A stretch of DNA of 64,000 nt from Alphaproteobacteria bacterium (GTDB lineage: Bacteria; Pseudomonadota; Alphaproteobacteria; Micropepsales; Micropepsaceae). The stretch spans positions 1-64,000 of the forward strand of contig JAGOBA010000014.1 in assembly GCA_017983635.1 (NCBI GenBank), in the 5' to 3' direction. Under the pieces are notes generated by a model that was not told the DNA's origin, searched no databases, and saw only the letters and a program-made list of their open reading frames with translations. Positions 8,629 through 18,073 of the stretch are shown in pieces; the first letter of the stretch is position 1; the number at the start of each line of letters is the position of its first letter. Made by a program: the position numbers and the translations under genes.

Positions 8629-9348
8629 ATGAACGGAAATGCGCGTATCCTCAACTTCGGCGAGCTCGCCGCCGTATTCGCTCTGCGCGAGTTCGCGCCG
8701 GCATGGATCGTCGCGGGAGCGCTTGCGGCGGGCTTCGCCCTGCCCGCCATGCCGTTGTTGCGGCACACCTGTGTCGCGTTCGCTTTGGTGCTGCTGCTTA
8801 TCGGCTGGCTCAAACTGCGCGGCGAGAACATGGCGACGTTCGGACTGATCGCGCCGCGCTGGCTCGTCTATGCAGGATTCGGCCTATTGCTTGTCGTCAT
8901 TCAGATTGGCGTCGACAACGTTGTGCGGCAATACATGACGCCGCTGATCGTCGAATGGACGGGTGCGGATCCACATCTCGACGCGAAGACGTTTGCTTCA
9001 ATCAAAGGCAACCTGCCGCTCTTTCTGATGATTCTCCCGTGCGTGTGGGCTTTTGCCGCGTTCGGCGAGGAGTTTCTCTATCGCGGGTATTTGATGACGA
9101 GGCTCGCCCAGCTGATGGGCGAAAGCACGCTCGCGTGGAGCGTCGCTGTCGTCGGGCAAGCGATCGCGTTCGCCTTGGCACACTGGTACCAGGGGCCGGT
9201 GGGGATGTTTTCGATCGCGGTCGGCGCGGTGATCAGCGGAATCGCGACCGTCGCGTGGGGACGCAATCTTTGGCCAGCGATCGTGGCGCACGGGCTGATG
9301 GATACGATCGGGTTCACGATGCTCTATACAGGCCAGCCGATCTCATGA
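8629..9348 (+). CDS. CPBP-family intramembrane metalloprotease
   Basis: 239 residues from ATG 8629, preceded by TTGGAG; an in-frame ATG at 8596 abuts the operator and is less likely. Multiple membrane helices carry the three CPBP/Abi motifs: EEFLYRG (glutamates of motif 1), FALAH (motif 2) and HGLMDT (motif 3). Members of this Rce1-related family are membrane glutamate/metallo-proteases, often in bacteriocin self-immunity; the substrate here is unknown. Likely controlled by the divergent PadR protein. Confidence 0.87.
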   Translation: MNGNARILNFGELAAVFALREFAPAWIVAGALAAGFALPAMPLLRHTCVAFALVLLLIGWLKLRGENMATFGLIAPRWLVYAGFGLLLVVIQIGVDNVVRQYMTPLIVEWTGADPHLDAKTFASIKGNLPLFLMILPCVWAFAAFGEEFLYRGYLMTRLAQLMGESTLAWSVAVVGQAIAFALAHWYQGPVGMFSIAVGAVISGIATVAWGRNLWPAIVAHGLMDTIGFTMLYTGQPIS

Positions 9349-9357
9349 CCGCCAACG

Positions 9358-11160
9358 TCAGAGCAAGAACAGGTGCCAGATCCACACTTCGAACCAATAC
9401 CAACCGTACAACAACAGTACTGCAACGGACGATGCGGCGTGCCAGCGGCTTGGGTTTGGCCAGCGATAGAGAACGACACCAGTGTGCGCGATCCAAGCCG
9501 CTCCACCCGCCCAGGGAAGGGTCAGCCCCAACCGTAGGGCCAACGATAGTGGCTTGTAAGCAAAGACATCGTCGCGCGCGATCGCTGCGTGATAGAATCC
9601 CCACGCGAATGCAACGCTCGAAGCCAGCAACAACGCGCTTGCAATCAGCAGAGTCGGGCTCCGGTGCCACACGAGCGCGGACATCAGCGTAACGAGCGCC
9701 ACTATCACCGGCAGACCCAAACCCATCGCGGCGAATTCCGGGCGCTCGAAATGGGGCACGCGCTCGAAGGCCAGAGGGCCCACTTCGAGAGAATCGACGA
9801 AGGCCCATTGCTGTCCATTGGAGTCGGTGCGAAGCGCCAAACGCTCTCCCGTTCCTTCGTGCTGGACTAGACCTGGGGCGATCCGGCGCCACCCACCCCG
9901 GTCTCGCCTGTTCGGCAAATCCACCTTGAGGGAATCGATTGCAGTCGCGATCTCAAGCGTTGGGCCGAACAGGCCGCCGATTTTCAAGAAACTCGCGCGC
10001 GGGAAGCCATGATAGCGATAGAGCCCATCAAACCCCACCACAGCCGCGCCTCGCGCGGGTGAGACGGGCTTTGCTCGCCACGTTTCCAGAAACGTTTTGA
10101 ACAGACGCTCGGCGGGTTGGGGATCTTTGCGGTTGACCGCGACGCAGGCGACAAAGCCCTCTTCGGGCAAGTAGAGCACCCGGGTCGACGTGCCAGGTAT
10201 GTCTCCACCGACTAGCCAAACTGGGGTGGTGTATCCCGGCGCGCGCCAGAAACCGAAGCCGTATCCGCCTCCCAATCCTGCGTGGTGGGTGAATTGGACT
10301 GTGGTCATCGAACGCAGCGACTCTCGCGACATCAGTTTCCCTTCGTGCAGCGACTTGATCAGCGCAACGAGATCGGTGACGCTCATCAATGCGCCACCCG
10401 CGGCGCTCATGTGCTCAAGCAGCGCCGGTTCCGCAACGATAGCGTCGCGATAGAAGAATCCGGTCGCGCGCGTGAGTTTGCCGGCAGCCGGATGCGTGTT
10501 AATGGCCGACGCTTGCAAGCCTGCAGGTCCGAAAATCTTCGACTGGACATAATCGGCGTAGGTGCAATGGCAGACCTGCTCAATGACCGCACCGAGGAGC
10601 CCATAACCGTAGTTACTGTAGTTCGCAATCTGCCCGGGCGGCCGGATACGCGCGGGCATGTGGGTCCGCAAGAATGTCTTCAACGGAATTACCTTGGCCC
10701 GATCGGTTGTGGCCAAGTTGAGGTAATCGACATCGAATCCTGCAGTGTGCGTGAGGAGGTGGCGAACAGTGATGGGACTTGGCCACGCCGCCGGAAGTTG
10801 CACGTCAGCCGGCAGGTACATGTTGACGTTTTCGTCGAGCACCACCTTTCCTGCGTCGACAGCCTGCATGATCGCAATCGCCGTGATGAGCTTGGTGACC
10901 GATGCAACGTGGAACGATGTTTTCGACGCGTCGAGTCGCGCTTTGGTCCCAGGATTCGACACGCCATATGTTCGAAACCAGACGTCACCGCTTGCGTCGC
11001 TTGTGGCGATTGCTGCACCGGCTATGCCCAGGTTCTGCAGCGGCGTAGCAAAGGTGCCATCTGCATGTGCCGCGAACCGTTGCGTTGCAGATGGTTCCGC
11101 GCTCGCCGGGCCAACAAGGAAAGACAATGCGACAAGCGCTGAACCAATGTGCCGGATCAT
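9358..11160 (-). CDS. Serine beta-lactamase-family hydrolase with C-terminal membrane helices
   Basis: 600 residues. ATG 11160 overlaps the tetR stop as ATGA, which fixes the start. A signal peptide (to about 21) is followed by a class C/penicillin-binding-like domain with SVTK (Ser-x-x-Lys nucleophile), HLLTHTAG, YSNYGYG (Tyr-x-Asn) and THHAGLGGGYGFGF. A beta-rich region follows, then four membrane helices in the last 140 residues. Family members act as esterases, D-aminopeptidases or carboxypeptidases outside the inner membrane. Translational coupling to tetR suggests self-contained regulated expression. Confidence 0.85.
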   Translation of the reverse strand: MIRHIGSALVALSFLVGPASAEPSATQRFAAHADGTFATPLQNLGIAGAAIATSDASGDVWFRTYGVSNPGTKARLDASKTSFHVASVTKLITAIAIMQAVDAGKVVLDENVNMYLPADVQLPAAWPSPITVRHLLTHTAGFDVDYLNLATTDRAKVIPLKTFLRTHMPARIRPPGQIANYSNYGYGLLGAVIEQVCHCTYADYVQSKIFGPAGLQASAINTHPAAGKLTRATGFFYRDAIVAEPALLEHMSAAGGALMSVTDLVALIKSLHEGKLMSRESLRSMTTVQFTHHAGLGGGYGFGFWRAPGYTTPVWLVGGDIPGTSTRVLYLPEEGFVACVAVNRKDPQPAERLFKTFLETWRAKPVSPARGAAVVGFDGLYRYHGFPRASFLKIGGLFGPTLEIATAIDSLKVDLPNRRDRGGWRRIAPGLVQHEGTGERLALRTDSNGQQWAFVDSLEVGPLAFERVPHFERPEFAAMGLGLPVIVALVTLMSALVWHRSPTLLIASALLLASSVAFAWGFYHAAIARDDVFAYKPLSLALRLGLTLPWAGGAAWIAHTGVVLYRWPNPSRWHAASSVAVLLLYGWYWFEVWIWHLFLL

Positions 11161-11804
11161 GCAAGCGTCAGGTAATTTGCCATGCAACGGGCGAGCCTGC
11201 TCACCGCTTGTTGAGCCTCTCGCTCGGCCGGCGGATCGCGCAAAACGAACACCTGCCGGAGCGATGCACCCGACCAGAGCAAAACATCATCCAGCTTCCG
11301 ACGGAAATCCGCTGTCGTCGCAAGCTCGGGCGCACCGGCCATCAGGGCGTAGAACGCGTCGTGCAGCGGTTCATTGAAAAATCGAGCGGCTTCCTTGAAG
11401 CGGTGGTCGGCCGAAGTATGCATCTGCAACGTTAGCGGACGGATGATCTTCCGGTGGCGCACAAAGACCTGTGCCACATAGTCCAATGCCGCACGCATAC
11501 GCGGCTCTACGCCCTCGCCGATGAAACGTTCGGGTGCCATCTGTCGCTGAGCGCCAGGCACGACGTCTTCCTTCAGGACGGACTCGACCAAGTGGAATAG
11601 GAAATCCTCCTTGCTTGGAAAGCGCGCATAGAAGGAGCCGACCGAAGAGTTCGCCGCTTCAACTATTTCGCCAATCGTAAGTGCCTCAAACTCCGTAGAA
11701 CGCAGCAAGCGCAGGGCTCCGCGGGTCAACGCGGTCACCGTGCGGCGGCTGCGGTCCTGCAACGGCGGAATCGGAGACTCAAGGAGAAGGGCTGCTTGCT
11801 TCAT
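11157..11804 (-). CDS. TetR-family repressor
   Basis: 215 residues. The N-terminal HTH domain has RTVTALTRGALRLL, FEALTIGEIVEAANSSVGSFY and FPSKEDFLFHLVE, the canonical TetR DNA-binding segment at about 20-75. The rest is a helical ligand domain. It is the first gene of a two-gene operon with the membrane hydrolase. A palindrome lies three bases upstream of its start. Confidence 0.92.
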   Translation of the reverse strand: MKQAALLLESPIPPLQDRSRRTVTALTRGALRLLRSTEFEALTIGEIVEAANSSVGSFYARFPSKEDFLFHLVESVLKEDVVPGAQRQMAPERFIGEGVEPRMRAALDYVAQVFVRHRKIIRPLTLQMHTSADHRFKEAARFFNEPLHDAFYALMAGAPELATTADFRRKLDDVLLWSGASLRQVFVLRDPPAEREAQQAVSRLARCMANYLTLA

Positions 11805-11806
11805 AT

Positions 11807-11821
11807 TAGAATGTTATTCTA
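11807..11821. promoter_or_regulatory. Probable TetR operator
   Basis: TAGAAT-GTT-ATTCTA, a perfect inverted repeat, lies 3 bases upstream of the tetR start codon. The AT-rich flank could also hold the promoter. Position implies autoregulation. Confidence 0.6.
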
Positions 11822-12110
11822 TTTTTCATTTCCCCGCAAGCGCATTGCACGTTCCGCAGCGCATCGCTGAAGCCCGTTCGATCGCCGACTTGGCGTTCAG
11901 CATTTTCTGCTTTGACGCGGACCCTCAATCGGCTGGAAAAGCGTCGGGCCGGGCGGTTCTAGCCTGAACTTGGCTGTTGGAAGGTCGATTCCGTGCTTCC
12001 CTCAGGCTTGCCGAACGACTATATAGCGGCGCTGAAACTCCCTTCATTTCGAGGTGAATTTCCGGCCTGGCGGCTCGTACCCGCTGGCGCCCTTGAGAGA
12101 GGTTTTGCTT
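11822..12110. other. Intergenic region between tetR and trcR
   Basis: 289 bases without a convincing ORF. A TATATA at 12020-12025, with TTCCCT 17 bases before it, is a weak promoter candidate for trcR. GAGAGAGG just before 12111 is the ribosome site. Nothing else stands out. Confidence 0.4.
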
Positions 12111-12791
12111 ATGACCAAGCCATTGATGCCCAAGGCGACGGCCATGTGGCTCTTGAATCAGACGACGCTGACGTTCGATCAGATCGCGGAGTTTTGCGCG
12201 CTGCACCCACTCGAGATCAAAGCGATGGCGGACGACATGCATCCGGAGAAGATCGTGCCGCTCGACCCCGTGATGATGGGGCAGCTGACACGCGACGAAA
12301 TCGCGGCGGCGGAAAAAGATCAGCGCAAGCGGCTGGTGATGACGAAGCCCGCGGTCGAGATGCCGTCGGCGAAGGCGAAGGGACGTCCGCGCTATACGCC
12401 GGTGTCGCGCCGGCAGGACCGGCCGGATGCGATCGCGTGGCTCGTGCGCAATCACCCGGAGCTGACGGATGTGGAGATCGGCAAGCTCGTCGGCACCACG
12501 AAGGCCACGATCCAACAGATCCGCACGCGCTCGCACTGGAACATCGCCAACATCAAGCCGGTCGATCCGGTGACGTTGAGCCTGTGTTCGCAACTCGAAC
12601 TCGACCTCGCGGTCGAGAAGGCGTCGAGCCGCAAGGCGAAGAACGCGCCGGTCGAACCGAAGGGCGCAACGCTGCGCCCTGCGAGCGAAGCCGTCGAGGC
12701 CGAGCAAAAACCGGAAGAAGACGCGCCGCAGATGAAGTACGACCCGGCCTCGGTGTTCGCGTCCTTCCAGCGCACGCGGGATAAGACTTAA
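12111..12791 (+). CDS. trcR: DUF1013 cell-cycle transcriptional regulator TrcR
   Basis: 226 residues from ATG 12111 with GAGAGAGG upstream. The family N-terminus MTKPLMPKATAMWLLNQTTL is present, then FDQIAEFCALHPLEIKAMAD (first HTH-like segment) and DAIAWLVRNHPELTDVEIGKL followed by TTKATIQQIR (second HTH). The C-terminal 60 residues are a charged tail. TrcR in Caulobacter associates with RNA polymerase and affects cell-cycle genes. Its usual partners rcdA, DUF1192 and the oxidoreductase are 4-7 kb upstream. Confidence 0.9.
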   Translation: MTKPLMPKATAMWLLNQTTLTFDQIAEFCALHPLEIKAMADDMHPEKIVPLDPVMMGQLTRDEIAAAEKDQRKRLVMTKPAVEMPSAKAKGRPRYTPVSRRQDRPDAIAWLVRNHPELTDVEIGKLVGTTKATIQQIRTRSHWNIANIKPVDPVTLSLCSQLELDLAVEKASSRKAKNAPVEPKGATLRPASEAVEAEQKPEEDAPQMKYDPASVFASFQRTRDKT

Positions 12792-12801
12792 ACCAAGCGA
12801 C

Positions 12802-12910
12802 CAACGCTTCCCCCCTTGAGGGGGAAGCGTTGGGGGGACGCGGTGGGCGACTGGCCCCCATCCGTCTCGCCGCTTGCGCGGCGATCCACCTTCCCCCTCA
12901 AGGGGGGAAG
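12802..12910. repeat. C/G-run palindromic intergenic repeat
   Basis: CAACGCTTCCCCC and GGGGGAAGCGTTG pair perfectly at 12802-12832. A second palindrome CTTCCCCCTCAAGGGGGGAA spans 12890-12910, with GCCGCTTGCGCGGC between. In translation it gives SPLEGEGG/PPQGGK, a nonsense motif I recall from many alphaproteobacterial mis-annotations. It lies between convergent trcR and the MFS gene and may double as a bidirectional terminator. Confidence 0.8.
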
Positions 12911-12938
12911 GGCTTTCTAGCACTGAGAAGCGCGCTCG

Positions 12939-14189
12939 TTACTTCCCCGCTTCCGCTTTCAGGTGCACGGGGGCGGCTGGTTGGATCGTGCTGGGTTCAA
13001 AGGTGGTGCGGGCGGCTTTGTCGACGGGGGCGCGACGGTAGACGCGGATCAGTACGAACGCGACAAAGCCGGTATGGATGGCTGCGGTGTAGAAGAAGAT
13101 CGCGCTTAGTCCCCAAACATTGATCACGACGGCGGCCAGGAGCGGGCCGGCAGCTGCGGCGAGGCCGTAGAGGAAGAGGTTCGAGTTTGCGACCTCTGTC
13201 ATTTCGCTTTTGTCGGCGTGGTCGTTCAGGTGGGCGTTCGTGAGCGAGCCGATCGGGAACGCTGTCGCGCCATAAAGGAACCCGCCGGCGAGCATCCAGG
13301 TCACCGCATTGATGCCGAGCGGCGGCGTGACCGCGAGCATCACGCCGGCGAAGGCGGCGAACACTGCGGCGATCCCGATGATCAAGCGACGGTCGGTGTA
13401 GTCCGAGAGGCGGCCGAGCGGGAACTGCGCCAGCGCGCCGCCCAAGATCACCACCAACATGAAGAGCGCGAGGTTGTCGCCATCCATGCCGCGCGCGTGA
13501 GCGTAAACCGGGGCAAGCGTCCAGAACGCGCCGCTGGCCAAGCCCACCGCGACCGCGCCGACGGCGCCAACCGGCGAGAGGCGGTAGAGGCGGCCGGGGC
13601 GGAGCTTCGCGCGTTTGTGACTCTGCGGTTCGGGTTGGCGAGTCGCTCCGACGGGCACGAGGCAGAGCATGGTCAGGATGGCGCAGATCGAGAACAGCTC
13701 GAACGAAACGGGGCTGCCCAGCGTGAACAGGTACTGACCGCCGAGCAGTGCCAGATTGTTCAGCGCGGCGTAGGTCGTGAAGATGCGGCCGCGAATTTCG
13801 TTGCGCGCTTGGCCGTTCAACCAGCCTTCAAGGATCACGAACATGCCCGCGGCGCAGAAGCCGATCGCGGCGCGCAGGATTGCCCAGACGATCGGCGTCA
13901 CGATGAGGGCGTGGACGAGCACCGTTGCCGCGGTGAGGGCGCCCAGAATGGCAAAGGCGCGGATGTGGCCGACGCGGTGGATGAGGCGCGGGCCCAAGAC
14001 GCAGCCCGCGACGAAGCCCGCGAAGTAGGCGGCGCCGATCAAGCTGATCGCGGTGGCGCCAAACCCCGCCTCATGCGCGCGCACCGGCACGAGCGTGCCC
14101 TGCAAGCCGTTCGCCAGCAGCATGATCACCGCGGTCGCAAGCAGCGAGGCGATCTTGGCGTAGTCCGCAGCGGTGACGCGATGGCTCAT
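12939..14189 (-). CDS. MFS transporter
   Basis: 416 residues with about 12 membrane helices in two six-helix halves. The MFS loop motif is present after helix 2 (GPRLIHRVGHIR) and again after helix 8 (GRLSDYTDRR). It resembles the YcaD/UMF1-like branch of drug or metabolite exporters; the substrate cannot be inferred. It is divergent from the acyl-CoA ligase and converges on trcR. Confidence 0.88.
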   Translation of the reverse strand: MSHRVTAADYAKIASLLATAVIMLLANGLQGTLVPVRAHEAGFGATAISLIGAAYFAGFVAGCVLGPRLIHRVGHIRAFAILGALTAATVLVHALIVTPIVWAILRAAIGFCAAGMFVILEGWLNGQARNEIRGRIFTTYAALNNLALLGGQYLFTLGSPVSFELFSICAILTMLCLVPVGATRQPEPQSHKRAKLRPGRLYRLSPVGAVGAVAVGLASGAFWTLAPVYAHARGMDGDNLALFMLVVILGGALAQFPLGRLSDYTDRRLIIGIAAVFAAFAGVMLAVTPPLGINAVTWMLAGGFLYGATAFPIGSLTNAHLNDHADKSEMTEVANSNLFLYGLAAAAGPLLAAVVINVWGLSAIFFYTAAIHTGFVAFVLIRVYRRAPVDKAARTTFEPSTIQPAAPVHLKAEAGK

Positions 14190-14351
14190 GGCCTTGCTTA
14201 GCGAATGGGCCTTCTGACAGCCAGCGCGAGCCGATGCGTCGGTTCGTCACCCAAATCCGCACCACGGGTTTGGTTGCTTTTGGGCTTTGCGTCGGTGGTG
14301 GCGAGCGTTAGGTTCCGCGCCAATCGATCCAAACGAGAATGGGGACCGCGT

Positions 14352-16082
14352 ATGGCTGTGGCGCGTAACGCAAAGGCGTCGAAGGGCAAGCAGAAGGTAG
14401 CCGCTAAGCCGAAGCCGAAGGCGGCGGCGAAGGCAAAGCCCGCGGCAAAGGCGAAGCGGGCGGCCAGTCCTTATGTGCTCGATCTCGACAAGCGTCCGGC
14501 GAACTATCAGTCATTGTCGCCGCTGACGTTCTTGGAGCGGGCGGCGTTCACGTTTCCGGACACGACCGCGATCCTGCATGGGGAGCAAAAGATCACGTAT
14601 CGGGAATTCTACGCGCGGTGCCGGCGGCTGGCGTCAGCGTTGGCGAAGCGCAAGATCGGACTTGGCGACACGGTCGCCGTAATTGCGCCGAACATTCCGC
14701 CGATGTTGGACGCCCACTATGGGCCGTTGATGATCGGGGCGGTGTTGAACGCGATCAACTACCGGCTTAGCGCGCAGGAGGTGGCATTCATCCTCGATCA
14801 CGGCGAGGCGAAAGTTCTGATCGTCGATAAGGAATTCGGGGCACTGGCGCGCGAGGCGCTGAAGCTTTGCAAAGCGAAACCTTATGTGATCGGGATCGAC
14901 GATCCGGAGTTCGACGGCGGCGAGTTGATCGGCGAGATCGAGTACGAGGACTTTCTGAAGGACGGCGATCCGGCGTTTGTGTGGTCGCTGCCGGCCGACG
15001 AGTGGCAGGCGATCACGCTGAACTACACCAGCGGCACGACCGGCAATCCGAAGGGCGTCGTGTTCCATTCGCGCGGGGCGTACTTGCTGGCGCTGGGCAA
15101 CGTGATCTCGGCCTCGATCCGGGCGCATCCCGTTTATCTGTGGTCGCTCCCGATGTTTCATTGCAACGGCTGGTGCTTCACGTGGACGATCTCGGTCGTG
15201 GCGGGCACGCATGTGTGTCTGCGCCGCGTGAATGCCGCGAACATGTTCGAGGCCTGCGCGCGCTATGGGGTCACACATATGTGCGGCGCACCGATCGTGA
15301 TGGGGATGCTGGTCAACGCGTCGGATGCGGAGCGCCGCGCGTTGAAGACGAAGGTCGAATTCATGACCGCGGCGGCGCCGCCGCCGGCCGCCACGCTCGC
15401 GCGGATGGAGGCGGCGGGCTTTCAGGTGCATCACGTCTACGGCCTGACCGAGACCTATGGCCCCGCGGTCGTCAACGCGTGGCACAGCGAGTGGGACGCG
15501 CTGCCCAGCGAAGAGCGCGCGAAGATCAAGGCGCGTCAAGGCGTGCGCTATCCGGTGCTGGAGGCGCTGGCGGTTAAGGACCCGGACACGATGAAGGACG
15601 TGCCGCGCGACGGCGAGACGATGGGCGAGGTGTTCTTCCGCGGCAACGTGGTCATGAAGGGCTATCTGAAAAACCCGAAGGCGAGCGACGCGGCGTTCAA
15701 GGGCGGATGGTTCCATTCGGGCGATCTGGGTGTGTGGCATAAGGACGGCTACATCCAGCTCAAGGACCGGTCGAAGGACATCATCATCTCGGGCGGCGAG
15801 AACATTTCCTCGATCGAGGTCGAGGACGTGTTGATGAAGCATCCGGCCGTCGGCCTTGCCGCCGTGGTGGGCAAGCAAGACGAGAAATGGGGCGAGACAC
15901 CGGTCGCGTTCATCGAACTCAAATCCGGCGCGAAGGCGAGCGCGGAGGACATCATCGGCTTCGTGAAGAGCCAGATCGCCGGCTACAAGGTGCCGCGCAC
16001 GATCGTGTTCTGCGATCTGCCGAAAACGTCGACCGGCAAGATCCAGAAGTTCAAACTGCGCGAGAAGGCGGAGGCGGCTTAG
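14352..16082 (+). CDS. Medium/long-chain acyl-CoA ligase
   Basis: 576 residues from ATG 14352 (GGGGA upstream; the ORF is open 49 codons further but lacks a site). Residues 2-38 are an unusual Lys/Ala/Pro-rich extension like a histone tail. The adenylate-forming fold follows: YTSGTTGNPKG (225-235), YGLTETYG, GWFHSGDLG, DRSKDIIISGGENISS and the catalytic Lys in TSTGKIQKF. It activates a carboxylic acid, probably a fatty acid, to the CoA thioester. The last 255 bases are repeated exactly at 19133-19387. Confidence 0.93.
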   Translation: MAVARNAKASKGKQKVAAKPKPKAAAKAKPAAKAKRAASPYVLDLDKRPANYQSLSPLTFLERAAFTFPDTTAILHGEQKITYREFYARCRRLASALAKRKIGLGDTVAVIAPNIPPMLDAHYGPLMIGAVLNAINYRLSAQEVAFILDHGEAKVLIVDKEFGALAREALKLCKAKPYVIGIDDPEFDGGELIGEIEYEDFLKDGDPAFVWSLPADEWQAITLNYTSGTTGNPKGVVFHSRGAYLLALGNVISASIRAHPVYLWSLPMFHCNGWCFTWTISVVAGTHVCLRRVNAANMFEACARYGVTHMCGAPIVMGMLVNASDAERRALKTKVEFMTAAAPPPAATLARMEAAGFQVHHVYGLTETYGPAVVNAWHSEWDALPSEERAKIKARQGVRYPVLEALAVKDPDTMKDVPRDGETMGEVFFRGNVVMKGYLKNPKASDAAFKGGWFHSGDLGVWHKDGYIQLKDRSKDIIISGGENISSIEVEDVLMKHPAVGLAAVVGKQDEKWGETPVAFIELKSGAKASAEDIIGFVKSQIAGYKVPRTIVFCDLPKTSTGKIQKFKLREKAEAA

Positions 16083-16088
16083 CTTAGC

Positions 16089-17986
16089 TTACCTCGCCCA
16101 GGGGTCCATCGCCCGCATAGCGGCGCGCATCTGATCGTCGCTGAGCTTGTCGAATTGCGGCAGCAGCGGACGTGCGGGGTCAAGGCCCGTGACGCTGGAG
16201 CGGTGGGCCTCCATCCAAGCCACAAGGCCTTGCATGATGCGTTTGTTAGCGCGGCCGTGCGGCGAGGCGGGGTCGGCAATGTTCGCGCTCATGATCGGGC
16301 CGAAGCTGAAGCGTGGCTGCTCCGAGAATGCGATCTCCGAGAGTTTGGCGCGGAACTCGCGCTCCTCAACCGATAGGCCGCCGCCGTGCTGTTGTCTATC
16401 GAGGACGTGCCTGCCCTCATGGGCGAAGAAGTTCGCCTCCAAGCCAATGCGGTTGTAGTCGATGATGAAGCGGCGCTTGAGGTCCGGTGCGCCAACGCCT
16501 TGCGCGCGCAAGCGGGCAACGATGGCGTTCAGACCCTGCCAATCGAGACGGGCGGCGAGGCCTGGGAGGTAGGCGGCCGCATCGTCGCGGGCTATGGCAT
16601 CGTCGCCCTGTGCGAGACGGGCAACGCGCGCCTCCTCCTCGGCGCGGTTCTTGGGGTTCGTCGTTCTCTCCCATTCGCGGAGAGCACCGTCGACATAGCG
16701 GGGACGCACCTGGATCACGCGATCGACCTCGGCCCAGCCGCCGTGACCCTGGCGGCCGTCCCACGCCCAGCTTTCGTAGCCGTTCGAGACGACGCGATCG
16801 AGCGCGACGACGCGAATGGATGCGCTGCGGCCATACTGCTCGATGCGTCGGTTGTCATCGATAAAGACGTGACCGTAGTGAAGGTCGAGGACACCGCTTG
16901 TCTGTCCCAGATTGACGATCGCACCGAAGCGCGCGTTCAGTTCGATCCCAAGCTTGTCGGCGGCGAATGGCGGTGTGGGTCCGGAGAACGAAAGACTGCG
17001 CCACAGAGTTTCGCCAGCCCCAAACAACGCCTCCTGCCACGCCTTCGGATTGCCGCGCCTCATCGCGTGGTCGCGGTAGTATGCGTCGGTCAGATCACGA
17101 AAGCGATCCAGCGCGGTTGCGTAGGCGATGACGTTTGCGACCTCGGAGCGGGCGCGGAATGCGGCCGCGTCCGGAACGCGGTCGTCGGATGCGACCAGTG
17201 CCGCGAATTCGAAGAACTGAGATTCGGTCAGGCCCGAGAACACCTCGTCGCGGTGGCGTTCAGTCGGTGCGCGACCGGGGATACCGGGTAGTGCAGCTTC
17301 GAGCCGACGTGCGGCGGACTTCCATCGACCAACCTCGGCTCCTTCGCGGGCGTAGGATCGCCAGGCCAGAAGCGCGAGCGGGCCGTCGTCGAGGCGCAAC
17401 GCGATCTCAAGCGTTGCTTCCGCCAACGGCAGCGAGAGCGGTGGTTCGGCGGCGAACGGACGAATGACATCGCGAGCGCGAGCGAGGCGCACGCGGTCCG
17501 GCGGCGTCTCTGCGCCAAGCGATGTGCCCTTCAATTTTGCGCGGATCGCGTCGGCGAAGGAAAGGACGGCGGCCTCACGTTCAAGCCGCGATGTAGCAGC
17601 GGCGAGCGCAGCCTCGGCGGCGGGCATGGCCTCATCATACTTGCGTTCGTGCGTGTAGAAACGGGCAAGCGCGCTGTGCGTCGCGCTGAGGTCCGCGCCA
17701 CCGCGAGCGCGTCTGCGAACGCCTTCTTGGCGGCCTGCGCGTTGCCATCCAAACGCCACGCGAGGACGCCAAGTTGACGATAGGCAGCGGCGCGATCCTT
17801 GGCGGGCTCGGCGGGTGATGCGGCCGCGGCGGCGTAGATCCGGCGCGCGTCGTCGAAGTTCAAGGCGATGGACGCGTTTTCGCCTGCTTCAAAGGTCGCG
17901 GCCGGCACCGCTTGGACGACCGGTGCGGCCGTAACGGTGGCCAGCGCGAAGGCGAGCGAAACGATGACACAAACGCGTGAACGCAT
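16089..17986 (-). pseudogene. Frameshifted secreted TPR protein with HExxH metallopeptidase motif
   Basis: One gene in two frames. The 5' part (ATG 17986) encodes a signal peptide (MRSRVCVIVSLAFALATVTA) and TPR-like helices ending ...FADALAVA. The coding signal then continues one frame away as DLSATHSALARFYTHERKYD. The break is in a GC-rich stretch at about 17693-17707 and looks like a one-base loss. The long 3' part has more TPR-like helices and a C-terminal domain with FFAHEGRHVLDRQ, an HExxH zinc site, plus a conserved-looking Arg/Asn region (HGRANKRIMQGL). Whether the gene is dead, or the base is a sequencing error, cannot be decided here. The intact protein would be about 630 residues and periplasmic. 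Confidence 0.75.
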
Positions 17987-18073
17987 TGACGGCGGGCCTT
18001 CCAACACAGCAAATCGCAGTGTGTGCCCATGCCCTTCTGGGCGTATTGTACCGGCGTGACATTCGGCCAATCG

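Noticed and set aside
8703..9692. 329-codon plus-strand ORF across the CPBP gene end
   Set aside because: Arg-rich alternative frame of the CPBP gene and antisense of the hydrolase.
12054..12110. N-terminal extension of TrcR
   Set aside because: The family begins at MTKPLMPKAT (12111), which also has the better ribosome site.
14634..15878. 414-codon ORF antisense to the acyl-CoA ligase
   Set aside because: His/Arg-rich shadow of a strongly conserved gene in GC-rich DNA.
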